Assembly: GCA_027449585.1 (NCBI GenBank)
Contig: DAIDLJ010000003.1
Span: 1 to 38,026, forward strand
DNA length: 38,026 nt
Direction: 5' to 3'
From: Microcaldota archaeon
Lineage (GTDB): Archaea > Micrarchaeota > Micrarchaeia > Micrarchaeales > CABMGC01
In this document: in pieces, positions 1 through 9,330 of the stretch
Layout: every line of letters begins with the position of its first letter
Position numbering within the stretch: the stretch's first letter is position 1
The notes under the pieces: generated by a model
The model's input: the letters and a program-made list of their open reading frames with translations, nothing else
The model's database searches: none
Told to the model about the DNA's origin: nothing
Made by a program: the position numbers and the translations under genes

Positions 1-177
1 CTGGCGCTCAGAAACATGAGCATGCAGTTCGTTTATGACGGCTTTGAAATAAATAACAGCAGCAACGATTCGCTTAGCAATGACGCAGTGACACGATTCT
101 CCGCCCAGGCGTTCTCATTTGTAGGCATGAACTACAGCAAGGTGATAGATAGCAAGGCCAATATTGGAGGCACTTGA
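1..177 (+). CDS. C-terminal fragment of a protein truncated by the window edge; unknown function
   Basis: Frame 1 is open from base 1 to TGA at 175-177 (LALRNMSMQFVYDGFEINNSSNDSL...ANIGGT*). Several N-x-S/T sequons. Confidence 0.5.
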   Translation: MALRNMSMQFVYDGFEINNSSNDSLSNDAVTRFSAQAFSFVGMNYSKVIDSKANIGGT

Positions 178-445
178 CATAATAGGATACAGAAAAGAAG
201 TATAAAACTGGGTAGAGTGCGCATAAAATTGCTTTGATTTAATGACACCAGTAGGGTTAAGGATGACCTGTAAGCTCCGCTATTATTTGCCATAAAACTG
301 CTCCCCAATTGTTGTTTCTAACGAACTGCGTGATTGTTTTATGCAATATATAGATATTTCTATGATTAGATAGGTTATTAATTCTAATCCAGAGGAGATG
401 ACGAGTGTTTTCCATAATTATGGTATGACTATATTGAACCTTTGC

Positions 446-1240
446 TCATATCCTAAAGAATTTCCTTATCGCATCCAGAATGTTGGAGATAACACTGTTC
501 TTTGGCTCCACGGTTCTTGACATACTTGCACCCTTCTTAGCGGCGTAGAACCTTACCAGAATATTCATGGCTACTGAGAACGTAGACCTCGGAGCCATGA
601 TCATGATAGGTATATGCGATGACTCACTGAATTCGACCTTTGGATCCTCTGGTATTGATACTATCGACCTACCATCGTATCCTGATTCTATCTCTGTTGC
701 CGAGAGCTCGTATTTGTTGCCTCTAACTCTATTTATTATTAAGTTGTGCTGTAGATGGTGCTTATCATATATTTTTGAGAGGCGTATTGAGCTAGCTACC
801 GATGCCATTGCAGGAGTTGACACTATTAGTGCTTCGTTGTAGAGCTCTGGCACGGCAGATGGAGCGTATCCTGGAGGCGTATCTACTATTACAAAATCGT
901 AATCGCCCTCCTTGGTTATCTTTTTTATGAGGTTTTTCATCTCTTTGTCAGATGGATAATCCCTTGGGGTCTGTGTACCGGGAAGTATATCTATTCCACT
1001 GACATCATGCCGTACTATAACGCGCTTTAACGTAGCCTTATTATCCATGACTTCCGAAATGCCTATGTTGACCTCTTCTATTCCAAGAAAGAAGGATACT
1101 GCAGGAGAGATTACATCCGAGTCTACAAGTAGAACCTTGTAATTCAATAGGCCCAGCGCTGTCGCAAGATTCACGGCTATGGTTGTCTTTCCTACGCCGC
1201 CTTTTTGCGACGACACTCTTAAGAAAAATGGTTTGTTCAT
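446..1240 (-). CDS. ParA/MinD-family ATPase
   Basis: Deviant Walker A SQKGGVGKTT, DYDFVIVDTPPG Walker B region. Confidence 0.85.
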   Translation of the reverse strand: MNKPFFLRVSSQKGGVGKTTIAVNLATALGLLNYKVLLVDSDVISPAVSFFLGIEEVNIGISEVMDNKATLKRVIVRHDVSGIDILPGTQTPRDYPSDKEMKNLIKKITKEGDYDFVIVDTPPGYAPSAVPELYNEALIVSTPAMASVASSIRLSKIYDKHHLQHNLIINRVRGNKYELSATEIESGYDGRSIVSIPEDPKVEFSESSHIPIMIMAPRSTFSVAMNILVRFYAAKKGASMSRTVEPKNSVISNILDAIRKFFRI

Positions 1241-1440
1241 AACGATTTCAACAGAGATTAATTATAGCACATTTAATACATGGCACATATGCACGTTAAT
1301 TTATATAAAGATTAAGGTAATTGTGCTGTGTTTACTAATTCCTCTCGATGTGCCAAAAACACTAAAAATCAGTCAGACGACAATAATTTTTATCAAGAAT
1401 CAGATGGCACAGTAATAATTAGTCAACATAGCAGGTAATT

Positions 1441-1525
1441 GCGGGAGGTGAGATTTGAACTCACGTATCCACAAAGGAAACAGGCCCTGAACCTGTCGCA
1501 TTTGACCAAGCTCTGCCACCCCCGC
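1441..1525 (-). tRNA. tRNA-Leu(CAG)
   Basis: Reverse complement GCGGGGGTGGCAGAGCTTGG...ACAGG-TTCAGGG-CCTGT...GAGTTCAAATCTC...CCTCCCGC; long variable arm, anticodon CAG. Confidence 0.9.
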
Positions 1526-1589
1526 ACGGCAGATTCTATTTGTTCAGAAATAATATTAAAGCTCACGCACGATTAAGAATTGTGGTTTT

Positions 1590-2759
1590 TTGCTAATAGG
1601 AATAGTCGGAGCGCCAAACAAGGGCAAGAGCACCATCTTCTCTGCAATGACATCCCAGGACGTTGAGATAGCCGACTACGCCTTCACGACGATAAAGCCC
1701 AATCTTGGCGTGACTCACGCTTCGCACCCGTGCGCTGAAGCTGAACTAGGTGTGAAGTGCACGCCGAGGAACTCTGCATGCTCCGGCGGGATAAGGATGA
1801 TACCTGCAAACGTTATAGACGTAGCGGGGTTGGTGCCTGGAGCCCATCTTGGCAAGGGTAGGGGAAACCAGTTCCTAAACGACCTTGTGAGCGCAGATGT
1901 GCTTGTGCAGGTGGTGGACCTTAGCGGAAGGACCGACGAGAACGGAGCGCCATGCGAAGGCTGCGACCCTGCACTTGAGGTAAAGATGATACGCGATGAG
2001 ATGGCCGAGTGGCTCGCCGAGATAGTAATGAGGCACAAGAACACGCTCCTGCGCAGGCCTGATGGAGATGCGGCCATAGTCGAACTGCTCTCTGGTTTCA
2101 AGACGGATGTTGAACAGATAAGGAAGGCTGCAGAAAAGAGCGCAGTAATACTCTCAAATACCAACTGGGATAGGGAGATGGCAAGGAGGTTTGCACTGGT
2201 ACTTCTCTCTCTAAATAAGCCAATAATTGTTGCTGCAAACAAAGCTGACCAGGCAGCTGAAGGTGCGTACGAAGCGCTAAGGAAAAGGCTTGGGGATTCC
2301 GTCGTGATAAAATGCTCAGCTGCAATAGAGCTTGCGCTTGTGAAGGCCGCAAAGGCAGGGATCATAGACTACTCGCCCGGAGCAAAGGGCTTTAGCATAA
2401 TCAAGGAGACCAGCACCGAGCAGAAGAGGGCGCTGGAATATATGAATGGCTACTTAAAAGCAAACGGAGGAACAGGGGTGCAGGAGGTTGTCAACACTGC
2501 TGTCTTCGGGGCTCTTGACAACATAGTAGTCTATCCTGTGGAGGATGAGACGCACTACTCGGACCATTCCGGAAACGTGCTTCCCGATGCCATACTCATG
2601 AAGAGAGGATCTACGGCACAGGACCTTGCATTCAAGGTGCATAGCGACATAGGGAAGGGGATGAAGTACGCAGTGGACGCAAGGCGCAAGATCAGGGTTC
2701 AAAAGGAGTATGAGCTGCATGACGGCGACGTCATAAGGATAATTAGCACCGCTAAGTGA
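1590..2759 (+). CDS. ychF: Obg/YchF-related GTPase with TGS domain
   Basis: G1 GAPNKGKST, DVAGLVPGAHLGKGRGNQFL, NKAD, C-terminal TGS-like DAILMKRGSTAQDLAFKVH; TTG start. Confidence 0.88.
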   Translation: MLIGIVGAPNKGKSTIFSAMTSQDVEIADYAFTTIKPNLGVTHASHPCAEAELGVKCTPRNSACSGGIRMIPANVIDVAGLVPGAHLGKGRGNQFLNDLVSADVLVQVVDLSGRTDENGAPCEGCDPALEVKMIRDEMAEWLAEIVMRHKNTLLRRPDGDAAIVELLSGFKTDVEQIRKAAEKSAVILSNTNWDREMARRFALVLLSLNKPIIVAANKADQAAEGAYEALRKRLGDSVVIKCSAAIELALVKAAKAGIIDYSPGAKGFSIIKETSTEQKRALEYMNGYLKANGGTGVQEVVNTAVFGALDNIVVYPVEDETHYSDHSGNVLPDAILMKRGSTAQDLAFKVHSDIGKGMKYAVDARRKIRVQKEYELHDGDVIRIISTAK

Positions 2760-2767
2760 TTACTAAT

Positions 2768-3280
2768 TTATCCGACCTTCTTGAGGAAGGAGAGCAGTGC
2801 AAAGGATTCCAGCGTTGCGATAAATACCATTATCGGGACTACGATGTCCTGGGTGACAAGCGCCTCCTTTGAGACGTACTGCATCGTGAGATAGCTTACT
2901 ACCATGTAGATCACTATTATCGCTATCAGGTATACCAGCGAGGCATATATGCCGTTTAGAAGCCCTGCCTTGGTGGCGCTCTTTGCCGATGTCGCCTTCC
3001 TGCCGACATCTGACCCGATCATTGCACCGATTATCAGAGGCAAAACGACCATGCCTGGGAACTGGAGTATGAACCGTATGTAATTGTCCGAGAGAGTATA
3101 GGTAAAGGTGCCCTGCGCGATGAATGGAGTATCCGCAAGTATTATGTTAAGCACCACGGCTACCGAGAGCAGAAATATCCATACGAACATCGGCTCGTAT
3201 ATCCTTACGTCTCCCTGCATTCCGGATTTTCTTGGATGCTCTTCTTCATCCTCGGAGTCAGAGGAGACATTCTTTGCCAT
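2768..3280 (-). CDS. Predicted multi-pass membrane protein, unknown function
   Basis: Acidic N-terminus followed by about four hydrophobic segments. Confidence 0.6.
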   Translation of the reverse strand: MAKNVSSDSEDEEEHPRKSGMQGDVRIYEPMFVWIFLLSVAVVLNIILADTPFIAQGTFTYTLSDNYIRFILQFPGMVVLPLIIGAMIGSDVGRKATSAKSATKAGLLNGIYASLVYLIAIIVIYMVVSYLTMQYVSKEALVTQDIVVPIMVFIATLESFALLSFLKKVG

Positions 3281-3374
3281 GAATCTGATTTATATCCAAA
3301 GATTAAAAGGTTTTGTGCATGCAGCGCAATGGAAACATTTTAAATGTTTTGACACAGATAATGATTTGGTTGAA

Positions 3375-3530
3375 ATGGCATCATTGAACACTCCGCAGTC
3401 GCAGGCAGGCGTACTTAGCTTCTACGATGCGCCTGAAAGAGGACCGCAGCTCAATGTCAAGATCTTCCTCGCAGTAGTTGTCATATTCATAGTGCTTGTG
3501 CTGGTCCTTGACCATGCAGCAATAGCCTGA
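3375..3530 (+). CDS. secG: Preprotein translocase subunit Sec61-beta/SecG (archaeal)
   Basis: 51 aa; MASLNTPQSQAGVLSFYDAPERGPQLNVKIFLAVVVIFIVLVLVLDHAAIA: archaeal Sec61-beta layout with one C-terminal TM. Internal ATG of the 3108..3530 ORF. Confidence 0.78.
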   Translation: MASLNTPQSQAGVLSFYDAPERGPQLNVKIFLAVVVIFIVLVLVLDHAAIA

Positions 3531-3535
3531 CGCTT

Positions 3536-4438
3536 TTAGGCTATTGAGAAGAGCTCCTTCTTCCTCTCCATCACGTCGCCACTCTCGGAGAGTATGCAGA
3601 GTATCCCACGGGCCCCCTCCTCATCCATGCCCAACTCCTTGGATATGTCAGCAAGCTTGTAGCTCCTCTCCCTTAGCTTCTTTAGTATGCTCTGGGCGTA
3701 CTTGTCGAAATAGGTCCTTGAGAGTATGTAGAACTCGCGGTTCTTGCTAAACGACCTTGTGCCAAGCACCTGCCCGTGCCTTATGCTCTGCTCAAGGAGC
3801 AACGAGACCTTGCTAGCCTCGGCCTCTGTCTGGAGCACAATGAATCCGTTCTTTTGAAGGTCTGCGATGCTGTCATCCTGGCCTGGCTGCGGCGCTGCCT
3901 TTGGAACGACGAAGTTGTATGGCTCCTCCTTCGCAGGAGGCCTCTTTCTCATCAGGAAGCGGTCATATATGCTCTTTGGTATGCTGTAGTGGTCCTTTCC
4001 ATCTTTTCCCTTGAACCTGCCAACCGCACTGTTGGCTACCAGCTTCTGGAAGACCTTCCTTTCGGATTCATTTAGTATTTTAAGTATGCTCTCCTGCGTA
4101 CGGTTCTCGTAGCGGATTGTGTCGAGCTTCCTAAGTACGCTAAGCTCCTCCTGCGAAGGTTGATACTGGCCTTCAACTAATGCTGGAGAGAAACTTGCAG
4201 CCTGCCTGGCAGGAGACCTTGCCTCTTCAGGTTTTGGCTGGCCCTGCAGCATGCTTACTATGTCGGAATTCTTTAGGAAGAGAAACGACTTGTTCTCCGC
4301 CTTGAAGAAGCCCACCTCGTCGCCGTCCTTTATCTTGAGCGAGCTTATCACGTCGAGCGGCAGGTATATGACTAGCTTACCGTTCTTTGATTTGTATACC
4401 TTTACTATAGAAACACCAGCAGGTATTAAACCTTGCAA
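3536..4438 (-). CDS. AbrB/SpoVT-type DNA-binding domain protein with long C-terminal region
   Basis: N-terminal VSIVKVYKSKNGKLVIYLPLDVISSLKIKDGDEVGF matches a swapped-hairpin AbrB domain; C-terminus has a winged-helix-like LADISKELGMDEEGARGILCIL. Confidence 0.6.
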   Translation of the reverse strand: MQGLIPAGVSIVKVYKSKNGKLVIYLPLDVISSLKIKDGDEVGFFKAENKSFLFLKNSDIVSMLQGQPKPEEARSPARQAASFSPALVEGQYQPSQEELSVLRKLDTIRYENRTQESILKILNESERKVFQKLVANSAVGRFKGKDGKDHYSIPKSIYDRFLMRKRPPAKEEPYNFVVPKAAPQPGQDDSIADLQKNGFIVLQTEAEASKVSLLLEQSIRHGQVLGTRSFSKNREFYILSRTYFDKYAQSILKKLRERSYKLADISKELGMDEEGARGILCILSESGDVMERKKELFSIA

Positions 4439-4483
4439 TAATATATACGGATAGCAATTATAAAAGCATTTGGCGTGCGGGAC

Positions 4484-5356
4484 ATGTCTGGTAAATACGA
4501 GCTTCTTGGCAGGAGAGATCTTGACGCAGCATCAAGGCCGCTGCGCCTTTATGCAGACAAGCGTGAACGAGGTACTGCGCTTATAGTAGGCGGGAGCTCG
4601 AGGTTCCACGGCGCGCCGGTCCTTGCTTCACTTGCTGCGCTGCGCACTGGCGCAGGATACGTAAAGACGTTTGTGCCTGGGGCGGTTGTTGACCCTGTGC
4701 GCAGGCTCTCCCCAAATATAATAGTCGCAGCGCTTGGAACAAGGCAGATACGCTTCAATAGAGAGATAAAAAAGGAGATAGCAAGGTCTAATGCCATTGC
4801 CATTGGTATGGGGATTGGGATTGAGAGTTCTGCTCTATCCTGCTCCAGGAGAATAATAGATAGCAGCATAGGAAACAAAAAGACAGTCGTGGTTGATGCG
4901 GATGCGCTCAGGGCACTGGGTGATATCGGATTCTCTGCGCGCAATGGGTCAATAATAGCAACCCCTCACGATGGAGAGTTTCGCATGATCACAGGCGCAA
5001 GGCCGTCGACCGACTTTTCAGCGCGTATAAAGGACGCTGCATCTCTTGCAGCCAAAAAAGGCATCGTAGTCGTATTAAAGGGCCACAAGACGATAGTTAC
5101 TGACGGGGAGAGGACGAGAGTGTGCAGGCCCAGTAGCGCGGCGCTTGCTACGATGGGCTCCGGGGATGTGCTTTCAGGGATAATATGCGGGTACGCAGCT
5201 CAAGGGGCGACGGCCTTCCAAGCTGCATGCGCAGGAGTCTATCTGCATGCTGCCATAGGCGATAGACTTGCAAAGAAGATGGGCGTGCACGTAATAGCTG
5301 CTGATCTTGTTGATGCAATACCACTAGCTATAAAAGAGTTTGATAAGAGTTATTGA
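4484..5356 (+). CDS. nnrD: ADP/ATP-dependent NAD(P)H-hydrate dehydratase (YjeF C-terminal/carbohydrate kinase domain only)
   Basis: GGSSRFHGAPVLASLAALRTGAGYV, TPHDGEF, VVLKGHKTIVTDG, GSGDVLSGIICGYAAQG. Confidence 0.85.
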   Translation: MSGKYELLGRRDLDAASRPLRLYADKRERGTALIVGGSSRFHGAPVLASLAALRTGAGYVKTFVPGAVVDPVRRLSPNIIVAALGTRQIRFNREIKKEIARSNAIAIGMGIGIESSALSCSRRIIDSSIGNKKTVVVDADALRALGDIGFSARNGSIIATPHDGEFRMITGARPSTDFSARIKDAASLAAKKGIVVVLKGHKTIVTDGERTRVCRPSSAALATMGSGDVLSGIICGYAAQGATAFQAACAGVYLHAAIGDRLAKKMGVHVIAADLVDAIPLAIKEFDKSY

Positions 5357-5365
5357 GTGAGTGCA

Positions 5366-6640
5366 ATGGCTCTTGAGATTAAGAAGCAGATATACGACAG
5401 CGTGCACGGCTACATAGGCCTTACGGAGACGGAGCTGAAGGTGATAAATAGCCCACTCTTCCAGAGGCTAAAGAGCATAACCTGCCTGGGCACTGTCAAT
5501 TTCGTCTACCCTGGAGCGACCAACAACAGGCTGGAGCACAGCCTCGGCACAATGTTCATGATGCAGCAGTTTCTCTCGCACGTGCGCGTGAACGGCAGCA
5601 TAGTAGATGACAAGGATACGGTGCAGAGAATGCGGCTCGCTGCTCTGCTCCACGACATCGGCCATTATCCGCTATCTCACACGACGGAGCACGTTATAAT
5701 GAAGAAACTCGGCGGAAGGAGCCATGAGGAGTTCGGCAAGCAGATGATAAAGAGGTTCTTCTCCGAGGAGCTTTCTGGATACGACATGGAGGAGATAACC
5801 AAGACCATAAGCGGCGGAGAGGGAGGAGACATGGGCATGCTGCTCTCGTCTGCCTTCGATGCGGACAAGGCAGACTATCTACTAAGGGATGCCTACCACA
5901 CCGGAGTCGGATATGGGAATGTTGGCATACAGAGGCTGATAAGGATAGCCTCATTTGATAAGGGCAGGATAATATTCGACAAGGACGAGGCCGCAGTAGA
6001 GAGCTTCCTACTAGGCAGATACCACATGTTTAGGTCGGTATATCACCATAAGACCAGCGTAGCCTTCGAGCTTATGATAGAGCGCATATTCGAGCTGCTT
6101 GTGCAGGAGGGAAGAATAAAGCACCCAAACGACCTCTATGAATCCGGAGACGAGATGGACCTGCTCGCATATGACGACCACATGCTATACGCGTCTATGC
6201 ACAACTACCTAAGTGGCGGATCCAACGCATTCCTAAAGGAGCTAATACGCATGTTCCTGCTTAGAAAGCCGATATCGGTTGCTTACATAAATCCTCTCCC
6301 GGAGGACGTAGAGGACACATCCGAAGAGAACAAAATGATAAAGGAGATGACCTACAATGATGCACGGATAAAGGATTTCTCCTCGAGGATGGGGATAGAT
6401 GACGCCGGCTGGATCTTCCCGGTCTATCTCAGGCCGCTGGGCATAATAGACGACAAGTCTCCGATATACATAAGGGACAGGGGATCGGTCAGCAACATAC
6501 TAAAGAGCAACGGATTGGTAATGCAGATGATAGGAAAGAAGAAGCTCTACGATGCAAGGATCTATACGCACCCAAAGTACAAGGTGAGGCTGTCCAAGGC
6601 GATGTCGGCTCTTAAGAGTGATTCTGATGGAGTCTCCTAG
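5366..6640 (+). CDS. HD-superfamily phosphohydrolase (COG1078/SAMHD1-like)
   Basis: DSVHGYIGLTETELKVINSPLFQRLKSI, HSLGTM, ALLHDIGHYPLSH, SSAFDADKADYLLRDAYHTG. Confidence 0.88.
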   Translation: MALEIKKQIYDSVHGYIGLTETELKVINSPLFQRLKSITCLGTVNFVYPGATNNRLEHSLGTMFMMQQFLSHVRVNGSIVDDKDTVQRMRLAALLHDIGHYPLSHTTEHVIMKKLGGRSHEEFGKQMIKRFFSEELSGYDMEEITKTISGGEGGDMGMLLSSAFDADKADYLLRDAYHTGVGYGNVGIQRLIRIASFDKGRIIFDKDEAAVESFLLGRYHMFRSVYHHKTSVAFELMIERIFELLVQEGRIKHPNDLYESGDEMDLLAYDDHMLYASMHNYLSGGSNAFLKELIRMFLLRKPISVAYINPLPEDVEDTSEENKMIKEMTYNDARIKDFSSRMGIDDAGWIFPVYLRPLGIIDDKSPIYIRDRGSVSNILKSNGLVMQMIGKKKLYDARIYTHPKYKVRLSKAMSALKSDSDGVS

Positions 6641-8531
6641 CGAGAGCGTAAGGCTCTGGTTCGCCTCTGCTATAGCTGCAGTGGTAGAGAAGAAGTATCC
6701 AGGATCAGGCATAGACAATGCGCAGGTGCTTAATTCAATCTCCGTTCCAAAGAAGGAGTTCGGTGACCTAAGCAGCTCAATTGCAATAAGGCTCTCGAAG
6801 ATTGCAAAGAAGAGCCCGAGAGAGATCGCATCGGAGATATCCACTGCGCTTGAGAGGACTGACCTTGTCAAGGAAGTCTTGGAAGCTGGAGGATATGTAA
6901 ACCTGATGCTCGATGAACAGAAATATTCAAAGATAGTATTTGATGCAGTAAATACGGCGGGCAAAAAGTACGGTGCGAACCATGACGGGAATGGCCGCAC
7001 TGTGCTCATAGAGTTTCCCGCAGTCAATCCTAACAAGCCCTGGCACATAGGCCATCTAAGGAACGCGCTTTTGGGGGACTCGATATCGCGCATACTGGAC
7101 TTTTGCTCCTATAACGTAGAGAGGGAAGACTACATAGATGACCTCGGGCTTCAGATAGCCGAGATAGTCTGGGGAAGCAGGAATCTGCCGCAGGAGCCTG
7201 TCAACAAGAAATTCGACCAGTGGCTAGGGGAGCAGTACGTCAAGGTAAATAGGATGATGGAGGAGAGGAATGCCAAGGCAGAGATATCAGAGGTACTTAA
7301 GAGGATGGAGGAGCCTGGAACGTTGGAGGCGGTGGCAGCGCGCGACATGTCGATGAAGTGCGTGAGAGCGCAGTATGAGACTGCTGCGGCTTATGGGATA
7401 TATCACGATGTAATGGTCTGGGAGAGCGACATCGTGCATGCCAAGCTCCTGGATAAGGCGCTTAAGATAGGTATTGACTCTGGCGCGCTGGAAAGACCGG
7501 CGCAAGGCAAGAACGCCGGATGCCTTGTCATGAACCTTGACAAGGCGCGTGAGTTCGGCAAGGCCTTCGAGAATCCTAACGAGCATGAAAAGGTGATAGT
7601 TAGAAGCGACGGCACTGCGACGTACGTTGCAAAGGACATGGCTTTCCACATGTGGAAGCTGGGCATACTCGATGCAGACTTCAGGTATGCAAACCTCGGA
7701 ATGCAGGCAAACGGCGTGGCGCTTTATTCGACTGCAAGTAAAGGAGAGGAGATGGACTTTGGCAGGGCTGACATTGTCGTAAACATCATAGGATCCGCGC
7801 AAAAGTATCCGCAGCTTATACTCAAAGCCATGCTGAGCCTGGCAGGATATCCCAAGAAGGCTGCAAGCATAGTCCACGTGGCGTATGGAGAGGTGAGCGT
7901 GGATTCGGGATCGCTTAGCGGAAGAAGCGGTGGCTGGATGGGAGAAGAGAAGGCATACACCGCAGACGTACTGCTTGAAGAGGCGCAGAAGAAGGCGCTT
8001 GAAGCCACGGAGAAGAGCAAGAAGATAGATGATAGCAGCAAGATAAGCAGCATATCCCAGGAGATAGGCAAGGCGGCGATAAAGTTCGAGTACCTAAGGG
8101 TCTCGCCTGAAAAACCGGTTGTCTTCTCATGGAGCAGCGCGCTGAACTTCGAGGGAAACAGCGGCCCCTACTGCATGTACTCCTACGCCAGAGCTGGCAG
8201 AATACTAAAGAAGGGAGGGTATTCTGGAATGGCTAAGCGGCAGGATTCCGATCTGATTTACAAGTCTGCGACAAGAGGCCAGGATTTCGAACTCGTCAAG
8301 CTCATAGGCGGCGCGGGCGAGGTGGTGAAGAAGGCGGCGGCAGGGTATACCACAAGCGTAATTGCGGATTATGTTATAGACCTTACATCTACGTTTAGCA
8401 GATTCTATGAGAGCATGCACGTGCTTGGAGACGAGTCCAAGGAGTACCGCATGGAGCTTGTGCACATTTACATGACGACGCTCTCAAACATGCTTGCACT
8501 GCTAGGCATAGGTACGGTTGATGAGATGTAG
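6627..8531 (+). CDS. argS: Arginyl-tRNA synthetase
   Basis: EFPAVNPNKPWHIGHLRNALLGDSI (HIGH motif) and C-terminal ArgRS anticodon-binding domain. Confidence 0.9.
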   Translation: MESPSESVRLWFASAIAAVVEKKYPGSGIDNAQVLNSISVPKKEFGDLSSSIAIRLSKIAKKSPREIASEISTALERTDLVKEVLEAGGYVNLMLDEQKYSKIVFDAVNTAGKKYGANHDGNGRTVLIEFPAVNPNKPWHIGHLRNALLGDSISRILDFCSYNVEREDYIDDLGLQIAEIVWGSRNLPQEPVNKKFDQWLGEQYVKVNRMMEERNAKAEISEVLKRMEEPGTLEAVAARDMSMKCVRAQYETAAAYGIYHDVMVWESDIVHAKLLDKALKIGIDSGALERPAQGKNAGCLVMNLDKAREFGKAFENPNEHEKVIVRSDGTATYVAKDMAFHMWKLGILDADFRYANLGMQANGVALYSTASKGEEMDFGRADIVVNIIGSAQKYPQLILKAMLSLAGYPKKAASIVHVAYGEVSVDSGSLSGRSGGWMGEEKAYTADVLLEEAQKKALEATEKSKKIDDSSKISSISQEIGKAAIKFEYLRVSPEKPVVFSWSSALNFEGNSGPYCMYSYARAGRILKKGGYSGMAKRQDSDLIYKSATRGQDFELVKLIGGAGEVVKKAAAGYTTSVIADYVIDLTSTFSRFYESMHVLGDESKEYRMELVHIYMTTLSNMLALLGIGTVDEM

Positions 8532-8589
8532 AGCAAGGAGTAGCAGAAAAACATTAAGAAGGTATTATCAGGTTTAATTCTACAGACCG

Positions 8590-9267
8590 ATGCTTATGAT
8601 AGTAAAAACCCAGATGCTGCGCTCCATGGCTGATCACGAAGACATCATGGCACATAGGCTTATGGCAAGCGGTGATGTACAAGGCGCAAAGCTGTTCTGG
8701 TCCTCTGCCTCAGCAAAATACGAATATCTTGCCAGGGAGTTTAGGGGAGATTCCAGGATGAACCTGCTCAATCTTTCACGTGAAATTGCCAGGCGCGCGC
8801 AGGACAGTCGGGCAGTGTATAGGATATCGTCCAAGATACTTGCGGTGATGGTATCGCCTGATGGCGAATTGCCAGTCATGGAACTTAGGCCGGAAACCAT
8901 AAGCGCAGAACCAGTAAGGGACTGCCCAAAGACGCATGAATTGATAGAGAAGGATTCTGGCAGTGCAAAGTATGTTTACAGGGTGGAGATACCATTTGAA
9001 AATTCGGCAAGGAATCAGTTCGCCGAGTTCAGGCGAAGGTTCCCTCCAGGATTACTAACAGATATGCTCGCTGGCTCTGTTAGGCAGACAATCTGGGTGC
9101 GCGACAGCGCAGAGAGCGGCCTGCTTAACGTTGGTTTTCAATACAAGCATACAGGGTATCTGAAGATCTTCTCAACCCATCCCAAAGAGAAGCATGAGTA
9201 CATGAAGGGCATCATAAACACCTATGGCGCAAGCCTCGACAGGATATTCCAGAATCTAAAGAGATGA
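8590..9267 (+). CDS. Tandem paralog 1 of an unknown family (N-terminal helical MIT/TPR-like hairpin, C-terminal alpha/beta)
   Basis: Shared pattern with the next two ORFs: G..xGAKLFWSSASAKYEYLA ... YVYRVE ... GYLKIFSTHPKEKHEYMKGIINTYGASLDRI. Confidence 0.7.
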   Translation: MLMIVKTQMLRSMADHEDIMAHRLMASGDVQGAKLFWSSASAKYEYLAREFRGDSRMNLLNLSREIARRAQDSRAVYRISSKILAVMVSPDGELPVMELRPETISAEPVRDCPKTHELIEKDSGSAKYVYRVEIPFENSARNQFAEFRRRFPPGLLTDMLAGSVRQTIWVRDSAESGLLNVGFQYKHTGYLKIFSTHPKEKHEYMKGIINTYGASLDRIFQNLKR

Positions 9268-9330
9268 CCGCGGATAATAGCAGAAAAGTTTTAAAAACAG
9301 TTTTTACCCTTATCAAGCAATTGCGGTTGC

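Noticed and set aside
1715-2365. 216-aa minus-strand ORF
   Set aside because: Fully antisense to the clear YchF GTPase; Ser/Ala/Phe-rich composition typical of antisense shadow ORFs.
7287-7877. 196-aa minus-strand ORF
   Set aside because: Antisense to argS, whose motifs are unambiguous.
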